DNA of 19,713 nucleotides from an uncultured bacterium (GCA_938014945.1 CALLQH010000052.1:1-19713), one strand, 5' to 3'. Shown: positions 1-8,321, counted from the stretch's first letter. A program made the numbers and translations. The notes: generated by a model from the letters alone, not told the origin.

Positions 1-929
1 CCGGCCTGATCGGCGATGTCGACCGCGAGGAACCGGAAACCGAATCCCCCGCCGTGCCGAGGAAGCCCGGCGACGAACAGATCCTGGTCGAGGTCATGAT
101 CGCACCCGCCAGCCGCATGGTGGGCCAGAACCTGGAACAGATCGGCCTGCGCCGCCGCTTCGGCTGCATCGTGCTGGGCCTGCAGCGGCGTTCGCGCATG
201 ATCCGCCAGAGGGTGACCGAAATTCGCCTGGAAGCCGGCGACGTCCTGCTGGTGCGCGGCCGCCGCGAGGATATCGAGGGTCTGCGCGCCAACCCGGACG
301 TGCTGCTGATGGAGTGGTCGACCGCCGAACTGCCCGCCCTGCACCTGGCGCGCCGGGCGATCGTCATCTCCCTGCTGGTGATCGGGGCGATTTCCTTCGA
401 GCTGGTTCCCGTAGTCATCGCGGCCGTCTGCGGCGCCGCCGCCATGCTTGCCTCGAGTTGCCTCAACATCCGTCAGGCCAGCCGCGCCGTCGACACCAAG
501 GTCGTCATGCTGGTTGCCGCAGCTCTCGCCATGGGTGTCGCCATGCAGGCCACGGGCGGGGCGGCCTGGCTCGCCCATCTGGTGATCGCCGCGACCGGCA
601 ATGACGACCCGGCCATCGTGCTGTCGGCCTTCTTCCTGGTCGTGGCGCTGGTCACCAACGTGCTTTCGAACAACGCCGCCGCGGTGCTGTTCACCCCGAT
701 AGGCATCAACCTTGCCCACAGCATCGGTGCCGATCCCATGGCCTTTGCCGTGGCCGTAGTGATCGCGGCGAGTTGCTCCTTCGCCACGCCCATCGGCTAC
801 CAGACCAACCTCCTGGTCATGGCGCCCGGCCACTACCGCTTCAGCGACTTTTTCCGGGCGGGCTTGCCTCTGGTGGTGATCGTCTGGCTGGCCTTCTCGT
901 TCTTTGCGCCGATCTACTTCGGCCTGTAA
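1..929 (+). CDS. SLC13-family permease with RCK-C (TrkA-C) domain, C-terminal part
   Basis: This is the end of a sodium/anion symporter-like inner-membrane permease; the frame is open through the left edge, so the true start lies upstream. The first complete codon is at position 3, and the GTG at 54 is an internal Val. The visible part begins with a soluble TrkA-C/RCK-C-like domain (about residues 20-105, ending near 'LEAGDVLLVRGRREDIEGL'). Hydrophobic membrane segments follow to the C-terminus. Family hallmarks are 'VTNVLSNNAAAVLFTPI' and 'CSFATPIGYQTNLLV', the conserved SNxA and TPxGxQTN-type loops of the SLC13/DASS fold. Members carrying RCK-C domains are often annotated as sulfate or other anion transporters. 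The substrate here cannot be read from the sequence. The stop is 12 bp before bpt, so the two are probably cotranscribed. Confidence 0.9.
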   Translation, partial: GLIGDVDREEPETESPAVPRKPGDEQILVEVMIAPASRMVGQNLEQIGLRRRFGCIVLGLQRRSRMIRQRVTEIRLEAGDVLLVRGRREDIEGLRANPDVLLMEWSTAELPALHLARRAIVISLLVIGAISFELVPVVIAAVCGAAAMLASSCLNIRQASRAVDTKVVMLVAAALAMGVAMQATGGAAWLAHLVIAATGNDDPAIVLSAFFLVVALVTNVLSNNAAAVLFTPIGINLAHSIGADPMAFAVAVVIAASCSFATPIGYQTNLLVMAPGHYRFSDFFRAGLPLVVIVWLAFSFFAPIYFGL

Positions 930-941
930 AACCCGACAGCC

Positions 942-1772
942 ATGACCCGTCACAGCGAACGCCAGGACGAAACCCACAGCCTCCTCTCCGACGGAGCAGG
1001 AAACGCACGGCCCCTGTCCTTTTTCTTCGGCACGCGCCAGCAGCCCTGCCCCTATCTGGACGGCCGCATGGAGTCCAAGGTCGTCACCGACCTTTCGGGC
1101 AGCCATGCCCAGGCGATCCACGACGAGCTTTCTGCCGCCGGCTTCCGGCGCAGCCACAACCTGATCTACAAGCCGGCCTGCCTGGGTTGCGACGCCTGCG
1201 TTCCGGTGCGCATCCCTGTGGCGCGCTTTGAGGCCTCGCGCAGCCAGCGCCGCATCTGGCGCCAGAACAGCGATCTCGCCATGATGGTCACACCGGCACG
1301 CGCGACCCTGGAGCACTACGCCCTCTTCGACCGCTACCAGCACACCCGCCACGCGGGCGGCGGCATGTCGAGCATGTCCTTTGCCGATTTCCGCGCCATG
1401 GTCGAGGAATCGCCGGTCGACACGCGGCTGGTCGAAGCCCGCGACAGGGACGGCGAGCTGGTCGCCGTGTCGCTCACCGACTGGCTGCGCGACGGCCTCT
1501 CGGGCGTCTACAAGTTCTTCGCGCCGGAGCTGGCGCCCCGCAGCCTGGGCACCTTCCTCGTGCTCTGGCATGTCGAACATGCCCGTGCCAAGGGCCTGGA
1601 CAACGTCTATCTGGGCTACTGGATCGGCGCCTGCAACAAGATGAACTACAAGACCAAATTCCGCCCGCTGGAAGCCCTGACCTCGTCGGGCTGGCACGAC
1701 ATGGCGACCGTCCCGCAGACGGCACCAGCAGCGGGCGCGCAACCTTCGAAGACCGGGGATCACGAATCATGA
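942..1772 (+). CDS. bpt: Aspartate/glutamate leucyltransferase (bacterial N-end-rule aminoacyl-tRNA-protein transferase)
   Basis: The product is a 276-residue cytosolic enzyme. The family transfers Leu from Leu-tRNA to proteins with N-terminal Asp or Glu, marking them for ClpS/ClpAP degradation. The N-terminal half shows the ATE signature: 'QQPCPYLDGRMESKVV' (Cys36) and 'YKPACLGCDACVPVRIPV' (Cys80, Cys83, Cys86). The C-terminal half has the GNAT-like ATE-C region: 'FDRYQHTRHAGGGM', then 'SLTDWLRDGLSGVYKFFAPE', then 'YLGYWIGACNKMNYKTKFRPLE'. Length is close to the family norm of about 240-280. The start at 942 has no obvious Shine-Dalgarno, but the N-terminus fits the family. It lies 12 bp after the permease, and its stop overlaps the start of dctP by ATGA, so it appears to sit inside a transport operon. 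Arg versus Leu specificity is assigned by family only. Confidence 0.92.
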   Translation: MTRHSERQDETHSLLSDGAGNARPLSFFFGTRQQPCPYLDGRMESKVVTDLSGSHAQAIHDELSAAGFRRSHNLIYKPACLGCDACVPVRIPVARFEASRSQRRIWRQNSDLAMMVTPARATLEHYALFDRYQHTRHAGGGMSSMSFADFRAMVEESPVDTRLVEARDRDGELVAVSLTDWLRDGLSGVYKFFAPELAPRSLGTFLVLWHVEHARAKGLDNVYLGYWIGACNKMNYKTKFRPLEALTSSGWHDMATVPQTAPAAGAQPSKTGDHES

Positions 1773-2893
1773 CGACGACCAAGCAGACCAAGACCAGACC
1801 CCTCGGCCGCCGCGAGGTGCTGACGGGTGCAGCCGTCGGCGGCGCCGTCGCAGCGGCAGCGGCCTTCCCGACCCCGGCGATCAGCCAGGACCGTCTGGAA
1901 TGGCGCATGGTGACGACCTGGCCGAAGAACTTCCCCGGGCTGGGCACCGGTGCGGAACTCCTGGCCAAGCTGATCGGCGAGATGTCGGGCGGCCGCCTGA
2001 CCGTGACGGTCTATGGCGCAGGCGAGATCGTGCCGCCCTTCGAAGCGATCGAAGCGGTCTCCAGCGGCACCGTCGAGATGGGCCACGGCACGCCCTACTA
2101 CTGGAAGGGCAAGGTGCCGGCGATGGCCTTCCTGACCTCCGTGCCTTTCGGCCTCACCGCGCAGGAACAGAACGCCTGGCTCGCCTACGGCGGCGGCCAG
2201 GAACTGGCCGATGCCTGTTATGCCGAGGTCAACTGCAAGTTCTTCGCCTCGGGCAACACCGGCGTCCAGATGGGCGGCTGGTTCAACCGCGAGATCAACT
2301 CCATCGAGGACTACAAGGGCCTGAAGATGCGCCTGCCGGGCCTCGCGGGCGAGGTCGTCGCGGCCGCGGGCGCAACCGTGGTCAACCTGCCCGGCGGCGA
2401 GATCGCCACGGCGATGGCTTCCGGCTCCATCGATGCGGTCGACTGGGTCGGCCCCTACAACGACCTGGCCTTCGGCCTCTACCAGAACGCGGCCTACTAC
2501 TACTATCCCGGCTGGCAGGAGCCGTCGGGCATGCTCGACAACTTCATCAACCTCGATGCCTGGAACGCCCTGCCCGATGACCTGAAGGCCATCGTTGCGT
2601 CGGCCAACGGCGCCGTGAACAACCAGGTGCTCTCGGAGTTCATCGCGCGCAACAACGAATCCCTGCGCGTGCTGCGGGAAGACCACGGCGTCGACGTGCG
2701 CCCCTACCCGCCCGAGGTGCTGAAGGAGCTGGCAAAGCTGTCGGCCCAGGTCGTCGAGAACCTCGCCGCCCAGGACGCGCTTTCGACCGACCTTTTCGAG
2801 AGCCTGCGCGCCTTCCGCAAGGATGCGGTCGGCTGGGCCGCCTATTCCGAGCAGGCCTTCCTGGAGGCCCGCTCGGCCGATCCTTCCTGGTGA
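1769..2893 (+). CDS. dctP: TRAP transporter substrate-binding protein, TakP-like (Tat-exported)
   Basis: The product is a 374-residue periplasmic receptor. A twin-arginine signal is visible (Arg14-Arg15 in 'LGRREVLTG', a hydrophobic Ala/Gly stretch, likely cleavage after Ala37-Ile-Ser-Gln40), so it is probably exported folded by Tat. The mature part resembles the TakP/FcbT1 group (COG4663), which binds 2-oxo acids and related carboxylates: 'GNTGVQMGGWFNREIN', 'YKGLKMRLPGLAG', 'DAVDWVGPYND' and 'YYYYPGWQE'. Gln167 and Arg188 have the same spacing as the carboxylate/Na+-binding Gln and Arg I recall for Rhodobacter TakP. Asp225 stands where I recall Glu there; this is from memory. The start overlaps the bpt stop (ATGA). 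No dctQM follows; those genes converge from the other strand, so pairing with them is an inference. Confidence 0.92.
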   Translation: MTTTKQTKTRPLGRREVLTGAAVGGAVAAAAAFPTPAISQDRLEWRMVTTWPKNFPGLGTGAELLAKLIGEMSGGRLTVTVYGAGEIVPPFEAIEAVSSGTVEMGHGTPYYWKGKVPAMAFLTSVPFGLTAQEQNAWLAYGGGQELADACYAEVNCKFFASGNTGVQMGGWFNREINSIEDYKGLKMRLPGLAGEVVAAAGATVVNLPGGEIATAMASGSIDAVDWVGPYNDLAFGLYQNAAYYYYPGWQEPSGMLDNFINLDAWNALPDDLKAIVASANGAVNNQVLSEFIARNNESLRVLREDHGVDVRPYPPEVLKELAKLSAQVVENLAAQDALSTDLFESLRAFRKDAVGWAAYSEQAFLEARSADPSW

Positions 2894-2897
2894 GGCT

Positions 2898-3809
2898 TCA
2901 GGCGGCGCTTTCCCGCGCCAGCGCCGCCTGCATCGCCTCGTAGTCGACAAGCCCGGTCTGCGGCGTGATCTGCGTCGTCCACTGGGCGTCGAGCAAGGCC
3001 CGCAGATCGGCATCGAGCGCCAGCTTGCCGCCGCCCGAAGCGCCGGAACTGACCTTGTTGGATTCGCCGCCCTCCGGCAGGCCGCAGGCGGCATCGCGCA
3101 TGCGCCGCACCAGGTTGTCGTCGAACTGGCCGGCATGGGCCTTCATGAAGTCGAAGCTCGCCTGCTCCGTGGCGATGGCGACGTCGGGCGAAGCCGGATC
3201 GATGCCGATGAAGGCCGCCACCCTGCGCACCGTGCCGGGCAGATCGGCCTTCATGCCCTCGTAGGTCAGGAACAGCACGTCGTCGCGCCGGCGCTGCTGC
3301 CACCACGACAGGGTGTGGCGCCAATAGCCGCCGCCGTCCTCGTCCTTGACGAAGTCCTCGCGCACGAAGGTATCGAGCGGGATGCTGCCGGATTCGAAAT
3401 GCCAGCCATCCATGAAGCGGAACAGCGACAGGGCGATATCGTAGGGGTGGCGCACGATGGCGATATAGCGCCCGCCCTTGGGCACGTCGTGCCAGTTGAG
3501 ATGGGTCTTGTAGGCGCGCGGATTGGCGACCTGTTCGGCCTCGGCGTCCAGGCCCAGATCGACCGCCATCTCGACCCAGGGCACAACCTCGGTGATCTCG
3601 CCGAAGTTCATGTCGCCGCCGGTGCGCAGGCCGTGGACGATCTGCTGCATCCAGGTGGTGCCGGCCTTGGCGTAGGTCGCGATGAAGACATCGCTGGGAC
3701 GCGGCCTGAAAGCCAGACCGCGCGCCCAGCCCTCTTCCGTGGCAAAGCCTTTCCCCGCCTCGCGGTACTCCTCGATGGTCGTCGGGCGCCGCAGGATCGT
3801 CTCGTTCAT
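2898..3809 (-). CDS. PAPS-dependent sulfotransferase (Sulfotransfer_1 family)
   Basis: The product is a 303-residue soluble sulfotransferase that would move a sulfuryl group from PAPS to a small-molecule acceptor. The 5'-phosphosulfate loop is 'TYAKAGTTWMQ' (residues 45-55). The likely catalytic base is His103 in 'YKTHLN'. The 3'-phosphate site is 'RHPYDIALS', with Arg120 and Ser128 at the canonical spacing of eight. The C-terminal RKGxxGDW motif of classical enzymes is not intact; 'KVSSGASGGGK' (residues 252-262) stands in its place, so this is a divergent branch. I chose the ATG at 3809 because the N-terminus 'MNETILRRPTTIEEY' looks genuine and the in-frame upstream extension is Arg-rich and unlike protein; no strong Shine-Dalgarno decides it. 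It lies 71 bp after dctM on the same strand and is probably the last gene of a dctQ-dctM-sulfotransferase operon. The acceptor is unknown. Confidence 0.88.
   Translation of the reverse strand: MNETILRRPTTIEEYREAGKGFATEEGWARGLAFRPRPSDVFIATYAKAGTTWMQQIVHGLRTGGDMNFGEITEVVPWVEMAVDLGLDAEAEQVANPRAYKTHLNWHDVPKGGRYIAIVRHPYDIALSLFRFMDGWHFESGSIPLDTFVREDFVKDEDGGGYWRHTLSWWQQRRRDDVLFLTYEGMKADLPGTVRRVAAFIGIDPASPDVAIATEQASFDFMKAHAGQFDDNLVRRMRDAACGLPEGGESNKVSSGASGGGKLALDADLRALLDAQWTTQITPQTGLVDYEAMQAALARESAA
2899..2930. terminator. Hairpin at the convergent dctP/sulfotransferase junction
   Basis: A perfect 11-bp inverted repeat (CAGGCGGCGCT at 2899-2909, AGCGCCGCCTG at 2920-2930, 10-nt loop) begins 6 bp after the dctP stop. 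It lies within the last codons of the converging sulfotransferase gene. It could slow or end transcription from either side, as only 4 bp separate the two stops. Neither strand has a U-tract, so a classical intrinsic terminator is not shown. In a GC-rich Ala-coding stretch part of the symmetry may be coincidental. Confidence 0.4.
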
Positions 3810-3880
3810 GGTCGTACCGCTGTGCTGTCTTCCAGGCCGGGCGCGAACTCTAGCCTCCGGCACGCAGCGCGGTCATCCCT

Positions 3881-5446
3881 CTAGTCGAACAGCACGGAAG
3901 GCAGCCAGGTCGCCATGCCGGGGATCGCAGCGATGATGACGAGCGCGGCCACCTGGATCGCGACGAACGGCACGATGCCGCGGTAGATCTGCATCGTCGT
4001 CACCTCGGGCGGGGCGACGCCACGCAGGTAGAACAGGGCAAAGCCGAAGGGCGGCGTCAGGAAGCTGGTCTGCAGGTTGATCGCGATCATGACGCCGAGC
4101 CAGACCGGGTCGAGGTCCATGGCCAGCAGCACCGGGCCAACGATCGGCACGACGACAAAGACGATCTCGATGAAGTCGAGGAAGAAGCCCAGGACGAACA
4201 TCACCGCCATGACGACGATCATCGCGCCCAGCGCCCCGCCGGGCATGGTCGAGAGCACATCGGCCACCAGAACGTCGCCGCCCAGCCCGCGGAAGACCAG
4301 CGAAAACACCGAGGCGCCGAGCAGGATGACGAAGACCATGGCCGTCACCTTCAGCGTCGCCTGCAGCACGTCCGGCAACACGCCGCTGCGGTTGACGCGC
4401 AGGATGGCGACGCCGAGGCCCCACAGGAAGACCAGCCCCAGACCGATGCAGACGCCGAAGGCGATGGTGTCGGCCAGCGGCACGTCGTCGCGCGTCATGC
4501 GCATGTCGAAGAAGGCGGTGACGACGAGCATGACGAGCAGCGCCGACGCGCCGAGATAGACCGGCAGGTTGCCGCCCTGCCCGTCCCTGCGGCGTGCGGC
4601 GAGCAGCAGTGCGCCGACGGTGCCGACCGCCGCGGCCTCGGTCGGCGTCGCCACACCCGCAATGATCGAACCCAGCACGGCCACCATGAGCGTGAGCGGC
4701 GGCAGCAGCACGACCACGACGCGGCGACCAAGATCATTCTCCTGGCGCGGCGGCAGGGCCGGCGCGACCGCCGGACGCAGCCAGGCAAGCCCAAGGGTCC
4801 AGGCGAGGTAAAGGCCGACCAGCAGCATTCCAGGAATGAAGGCGCCGGCGAACAGATCGACCACGGAGACCGGATCGGGCGCCCAGTTGCCCTTGGCGAT
4901 CTGGGCCTGGGTGTTGGCCCCCTGCAGGATATCGCCCAGCAGCACCAGCACGATGGAAGGTGGAATGATCTGCCCCAGGGTGCCCGAGGCGCAGATGACG
5001 CCGGTGGCGACGCGCGGGTCGTAACCGGCCTTCAGCATGGTCGGCAGGCTGAGCAGGCCCATGGTGACGACCGTGGCGCCCACGATGCCGGTCGATGCCG
5101 CGAGCAGTGCGCCGACGATGACCACGGCGATGGCAAGGCCGCCGCGCAGGCGGCCGAAGAGCAGGCCCATGGTCTCCAGGAGCTGCTCGGCGATGCGCGA
5201 GCGCTCCAGGATGATGCCCATGAGCACGAACAGTGGCACGGCCACCAGAACCTCGTTCGACATGACGCCGAAGTAGCGTGAGGCAAGGCTGCCCAGCAGA
5301 TTGAGGTCGAACATGCCGAGCGCCCAGCCGCCGAAGGCAAAGGCGAGCGCCGAACCGGCGAGCGAAAAGGCGACCGGGAACCCCGCCATCAACACGGCGC
5401 AGGTCGTCACCACCATGACGACGGCGAGGATTTCCTGGCCGGTCAT
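3881..5446 (-). CDS. dctM: TRAP transporter large permease subunit (DctM, FcbT3/TakM type)
   Basis: The product is a 521-residue inner-membrane protein, the Na+-coupled transport subunit of a TRAP importer. Recognisable regions are 'SNEVLVAVPLFVLMGIILE' (about 63-81), 'ASTGIVGATVVTMGLLSLPTMLKAGYDP', 'ASGTLGQIIPPSIVLVLLGD' and 'GSIIAGVATPTEAAAVG'. The C-terminal half has 'LGFFLDFIEIVFVVVPI' and 'NLQTSFLTPPFGFALFYLRG'. It is longer than ordinary DctM (about 430 residues). The excess is an insert of roughly 75 residues with extra hydrophobic segments after the ATPTEAAAVG region (about residues 285-360), typical of the 'mannitol/chloroaromatic' group (COG4664), the same group as the TakP-like receptor nearby. 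The start overlaps the dctQ stop by ATGA and has GGGAG 9 nt upstream. Membrane topology was not computed. Confidence 0.94.
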   Translation of the reverse strand: MTGQEILAVVMVVTTCAVLMAGFPVAFSLAGSALAFAFGGWALGMFDLNLLGSLASRYFGVMSNEVLVAVPLFVLMGIILERSRIAEQLLETMGLLFGRLRGGLAIAVVIVGALLAASTGIVGATVVTMGLLSLPTMLKAGYDPRVATGVICASGTLGQIIPPSIVLVLLGDILQGANTQAQIAKGNWAPDPVSVVDLFAGAFIPGMLLVGLYLAWTLGLAWLRPAVAPALPPRQENDLGRRVVVVLLPPLTLMVAVLGSIIAGVATPTEAAAVGTVGALLLAARRRDGQGGNLPVYLGASALLVMLVVTAFFDMRMTRDDVPLADTIAFGVCIGLGLVFLWGLGVAILRVNRSGVLPDVLQATLKVTAMVFVILLGASVFSLVFRGLGGDVLVADVLSTMPGGALGAMIVVMAVMFVLGFFLDFIEIVFVVVPIVGPVLLAMDLDPVWLGVMIAINLQTSFLTPPFGFALFYLRGVAPPEVTTMQIYRGIVPFVAIQVAALVIIAAIPGMATWLPSVLFD

Positions 5447-5997
5447 GATGCCTGCTCCCCCTCGCGCGAGCGCAGCGCAAGAATGCTGCGCGCCGCCAGC
5501 GCCAGCCCCTGCAGGGCGACGAGTACGCAGAAGACGATGAGGAAGCTTTTCAGCAGGAAGAGGCCCGGCAGGCCGCCAGCTTCCCTGGAGGTTTCAAGGC
5601 GATCCCAGGAGGTGGCGACATAGGGCCAACTCGACCAGCCGGTGACGATCACCATGGGCAGCAGGAGCAGGATGCTGCCCGCCAGATCGACCCAGGCCTT
5701 GTAGCGCCGCCCGAAGGGCCGGTAGAGGATGTCGACGCGGACATGGGCGTCGGCCAGCAGCGCGTAACCGGCGCCGACCATGAAGACGATGCCGTGCATC
5801 CAGACATAGGATTCCTGGAGCCAGACGAAGCCGAAGGAAAAGACGTAGCGCAGGATGGCGACGGCGAAGGTGACCAGAGCCATCGCCAGCACCAGCCATG
5901 ACACCCAGCGCCCAATGGCGCCGTTCAGGCGGTCCACCGCATCGGCGAAGGCCGTCAGCAGTTGCCCTGCCCGGCCCGCCTTATCGTGCTGCGTCAA
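5443..5997 (-). CDS. dctQ: TRAP transporter small permease subunit (DctQ)
   Basis: The product is a 184-residue, four-helix inner-membrane protein that supports DctM in receptor docking and stability. Hydrophobic segments lie at about residues 31-50, 62-84, 104-122 and 146-168. Family features include 'RYVFSFGFVWLQESYVWMHG', 'DAHVRVDILY' and 'SWDRLETSREAGGLPGLFLLK', the last being the conserved loop before helix 4 in the COG4665 group. Initiation appears to be at TTG (5997-5995). It is preceded by AGGGGAG 6 nt upstream, and no ATG in frame would leave the first helix intact. It heads the minus-strand operon dctQ-dctM-sulfotransferase. The 101-bp gap upstream separates it from parC on the same strand, so it may have its own promoter there or receive read-through. 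Confidence 0.9.
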   Translation of the reverse strand: MTQHDKAGRAGQLLTAFADAVDRLNGAIGRWVSWLVLAMALVTFAVAILRYVFSFGFVWLQESYVWMHGIVFMVGAGYALLADAHVRVDILYRPFGRRYKAWVDLAGSILLLLPMVIVTGWSSWPYVATSWDRLETSREAGGLPGLFLLKSFLIVFCVLVALQGLALAARSILALRSREGEQAS

Positions 5998-6003
5998 GCC
6001 CCT

Positions 6004-6010
6004 CTCCCCT
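6004..6010 (-). promoter_or_regulatory. Ribosome binding site deciding the TTG start of dctQ
   Basis: AGGGGAG on the minus strand ends 6 nt before the TTG at 5997. It is the only good Shine-Dalgarno in the parC-dctQ gap and is the reason for choosing the rare start codon over a later one that would cut helix 1. Confidence 0.6.
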
Positions 6011-6086
6011 AATGCGGAAGGCCTTGCGCCATCCGCACCTTACCGGCATGCCCCACCAGGACACCGCAGCCGGCCGTGCGATGCCC

Positions 6087-6107
6087 TTCGGCTGTTGATC
6101 AGCCGAA
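6087..6107 (-). terminator. Hairpin across the parC stop codon
   Basis: A perfect 8-bp inverted repeat (TTCGGCTG at 6087-6094, CAGCCGAA at 6100-6107, 5-nt loop) spans the parC stop at 6099-6101. It sits 90 bp before dctQ on the same strand. No U-tract follows on the minus strand, so it may only be a weak or Rho-type end signal or an mRNA 3' stabiliser. Confidence 0.3.
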
Positions 6108-8321
6108 CTTGTTGTTGCTGGCGAACCCGGCCGGGGCAACACGGCCGGCCTGGCTGCGCTTGCCGATCCAGTTCTCCAGCTTCGTCTCGGTACGCGTGCG
6201 CGTGCCCGATTGCCAGGTCAGGCCGTCGGCAAGCGTGAAGGTCTTGGCGTCGGACAGGCCGCCGGACTTGTAGCGCTGCAGCATCACGCCCTTGCCGCGG
6301 GTCATCTCGCTCATTTCCTCGATCGGGAAGATGACAAGCTTGCGGTTCTCGCCGACCACAGCGACATGATCGCCCTCGACGAAGCGCGCCACGGCCGCCT
6401 CGGCATCGCCGGAGACGTTGAGCACCTGCTTGCCCGCGCGGGTCTGCGCGAGAACAGCTTCCTCGGGCACGATGAAGCCATAACCCTGGCTGGAAGCCAC
6501 CAGCAGCTTGCGGTCGCCCTGATAGACGAACATGGCGATGATCTCGACGTCGTTGCCGAGATCCAGCATCAGGCGCACGGGATCGCCGTAACCGCGCCCG
6601 CCCGGCAGCTTGTCGCAGGCCAGCGTGTAGAAACGCCCGTTGGTGGCGAACAGCAGCAGCTTGTCGGTGGTCTGGGCCTCCGCCCGGAAGCGCTCGCGGT
6701 CGCCTTCCTTGTAGCGCAGGGCGCCGACCTGCTCGCCATGGCCCTTGGCCGCGCGGATCCAGCCCTTCGAGGACAGCACCACGGTCACCGGCTCGCGTTC
6801 GATGGTCGCGTCGATGGGAATCTCGATCTCGGCGGGCGGTTTGCCGATACGGGTGCGGCGCTTGCCCAGTTCCGTCTTCTCGCCGAAACGGGCGCGGGTC
6901 GCCTTGAACTCGTCCTTCAGTGCGCTCTTCTGCTTGGCATCGCTGCCCAGCAGCGCCTCCAGATCCTTCTTCTCGGCCGTCAGCGTCTTCTTCTCACCCT
7001 GCAGTTCCATCTCCTCCAGCTTGCGCAGGGAGCGCAGGCGCATGTTGAGGATGGCCTCGGCCTGGACGTCGGTCAGCTTGAAACGCTTCATCAACGCGGG
7101 CTTGGGTTCGTCCTCCTCGCGGATGATGCGGATCACCTCGTCGAGGTTGAGATAGACGATGAGGTAGCCTTCGAGGATCTCCAGCCGCTTGACGATCTTC
7201 TCCAGCCGGTGGGCCGAGCGGCGCTGCAGCACGACCTGGCGGTGATCGATGAAGGCGATCAGCGCCTCGCGCAGGTTCATCACCCGCGGCACGCCGGTGG
7301 CATCGAGCACGTTGAGGTTGAGCGAGGCCCGCGTCTCCAGCTCCGTCGCGCGGAACAGGGACTCCATCAGCACGGCGGCATCCACCGTGCGGCTCTTGGG
7401 CTGCAGGATGAGGCGGATGTCCTCGGCTGATTCATCGACCACGCCTTCCAGCAGCGGCAGCTTGCGCGTCTCGATCAGTTCGGCGATCCGCTCGACCAGG
7501 CGGGACTTCTGCACCTGCCAAGGAATCTCGGTGACGACGATCTGCCAGGTGCCGCGCCCCAGGTCCTCGACCTGCCAGGTGGCGCGCACGCGGAAGGAGC
7601 CCCGCCCCGTCGCATAGGCCTCCATCACCGCCTCGGGCGATTCCACCAGCTCGCCGCCGGTGGGGAAGTCCGGGCCGGGCACCAGGGAGCACAGCGTCTC
7701 GAACGTCGCCTTGGGCTTGTCGACGAGATGGATCAGCGCGGCGCAGAGCTCGCCCGCGTTGTGCGGCGGCACGCTGGTCGCCATGCCCACGGCGATACCG
7801 TTGGCGCCGTTGGCCAGCAGGTTCGGGAAGGCCGCCGGCAGGACCACGGGCTCGCTCTCGGAGCCGTCGTAGGTCGGGCGGAAATCGACCGCGTCCTCGT
7901 CCAGCCCATCGAGCAGGGCCGTGGCCACCTCGGTCATGCGCGCTTCGGTGTAACGCATGGCCGCGGCGTTATCGCCGTCGACATTGCCGAAGTTGCCCTG
8001 GCCGTCGACCAGGGGATACCGGGCGGCAAACTCCTGGGCCAGACGCACCAGGGCGTCGTAGATCGACTGGTCGCCGTGCGGGTGATACTTGCCGATGACG
8101 TCGCCGACGACACGGGCCGATTTCTTGAAGCCTTCCTTGGGGTCCAGCTTCAACTGGCGCATCGCATAGAGGATGCGGCGGTGGACCGGCTTCAGCCCGT
8201 CGCGCACATCGGGCAGCGAACGGGACGTGATGGTGGAGAGCGCATAGGCCAGATAACGCTCGCCGAGCGCGTCGGCGAGCGGGACCGGCTCGATGCGGGG
8301 CGAATCAAGAACATCCGTCAT
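6099..8321 (-). CDS. parC: DNA topoisomerase IV subunit A
   Basis: The product is a 740-residue type IIA topoisomerase subunit that, with ParE, decatenates daughter chromosomes. The N-terminal breakage-reunion domain shows 'RSLPDVRDGLKPVHRRILYAM' (35-55), 'GKYHPHGDQSIYDALVRLAQ' (77-96) and the catalytic Tyr124 in 'AAMRYTEAR'. The acidic coiled-coil arm and 'LNLDEVIRIIREEDEPKPAL' follow in the middle. The degenerate beta-propeller C-terminus has 'TRGKGVMLQRYKSGGLSD'. Length (about 740-760 in alphaproteobacteria) and the missing full GyrA box favour ParC over GyrA. Gln85 occupies the position of the quinolone-contact Ser (GyrA Ser83), while Asp89 keeps the acidic partner. The start overlaps the recO stop (ATGA), so the two should be translationally coupled. 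Confidence 0.95.
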   Translation of the reverse strand: MTDVLDSPRIEPVPLADALGERYLAYALSTITSRSLPDVRDGLKPVHRRILYAMRQLKLDPKEGFKKSARVVGDVIGKYHPHGDQSIYDALVRLAQEFAARYPLVDGQGNFGNVDGDNAAAMRYTEARMTEVATALLDGLDEDAVDFRPTYDGSESEPVVLPAAFPNLLANGANGIAVGMATSVPPHNAGELCAALIHLVDKPKATFETLCSLVPGPDFPTGGELVESPEAVMEAYATGRGSFRVRATWQVEDLGRGTWQIVVTEIPWQVQKSRLVERIAELIETRKLPLLEGVVDESAEDIRLILQPKSRTVDAAVLMESLFRATELETRASLNLNVLDATGVPRVMNLREALIAFIDHRQVVLQRRSAHRLEKIVKRLEILEGYLIVYLNLDEVIRIIREEDEPKPALMKRFKLTDVQAEAILNMRLRSLRKLEEMELQGEKKTLTAEKKDLEALLGSDAKQKSALKDEFKATRARFGEKTELGKRRTRIGKPPAEIEIPIDATIEREPVTVVLSSKGWIRAAKGHGEQVGALRYKEGDRERFRAEAQTTDKLLLFATNGRFYTLACDKLPGGRGYGDPVRLMLDLGNDVEIIAMFVYQGDRKLLVASSQGYGFIVPEEAVLAQTRAGKQVLNVSGDAEAAVARFVEGDHVAVVGENRKLVIFPIEEMSEMTRGKGVMLQRYKSGGLSDAKTFTLADGLTWQSGTRTRTETKLENWIGKRSQAGRVAPAGFASNNKFG

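Noticed and set aside
4077..4090. FNR-like sequence TTGATCGCGATCAT
   Set aside because: It matches nine of ten fixed positions but lies deep inside dctM, where it simply encodes protein and precedes no start.
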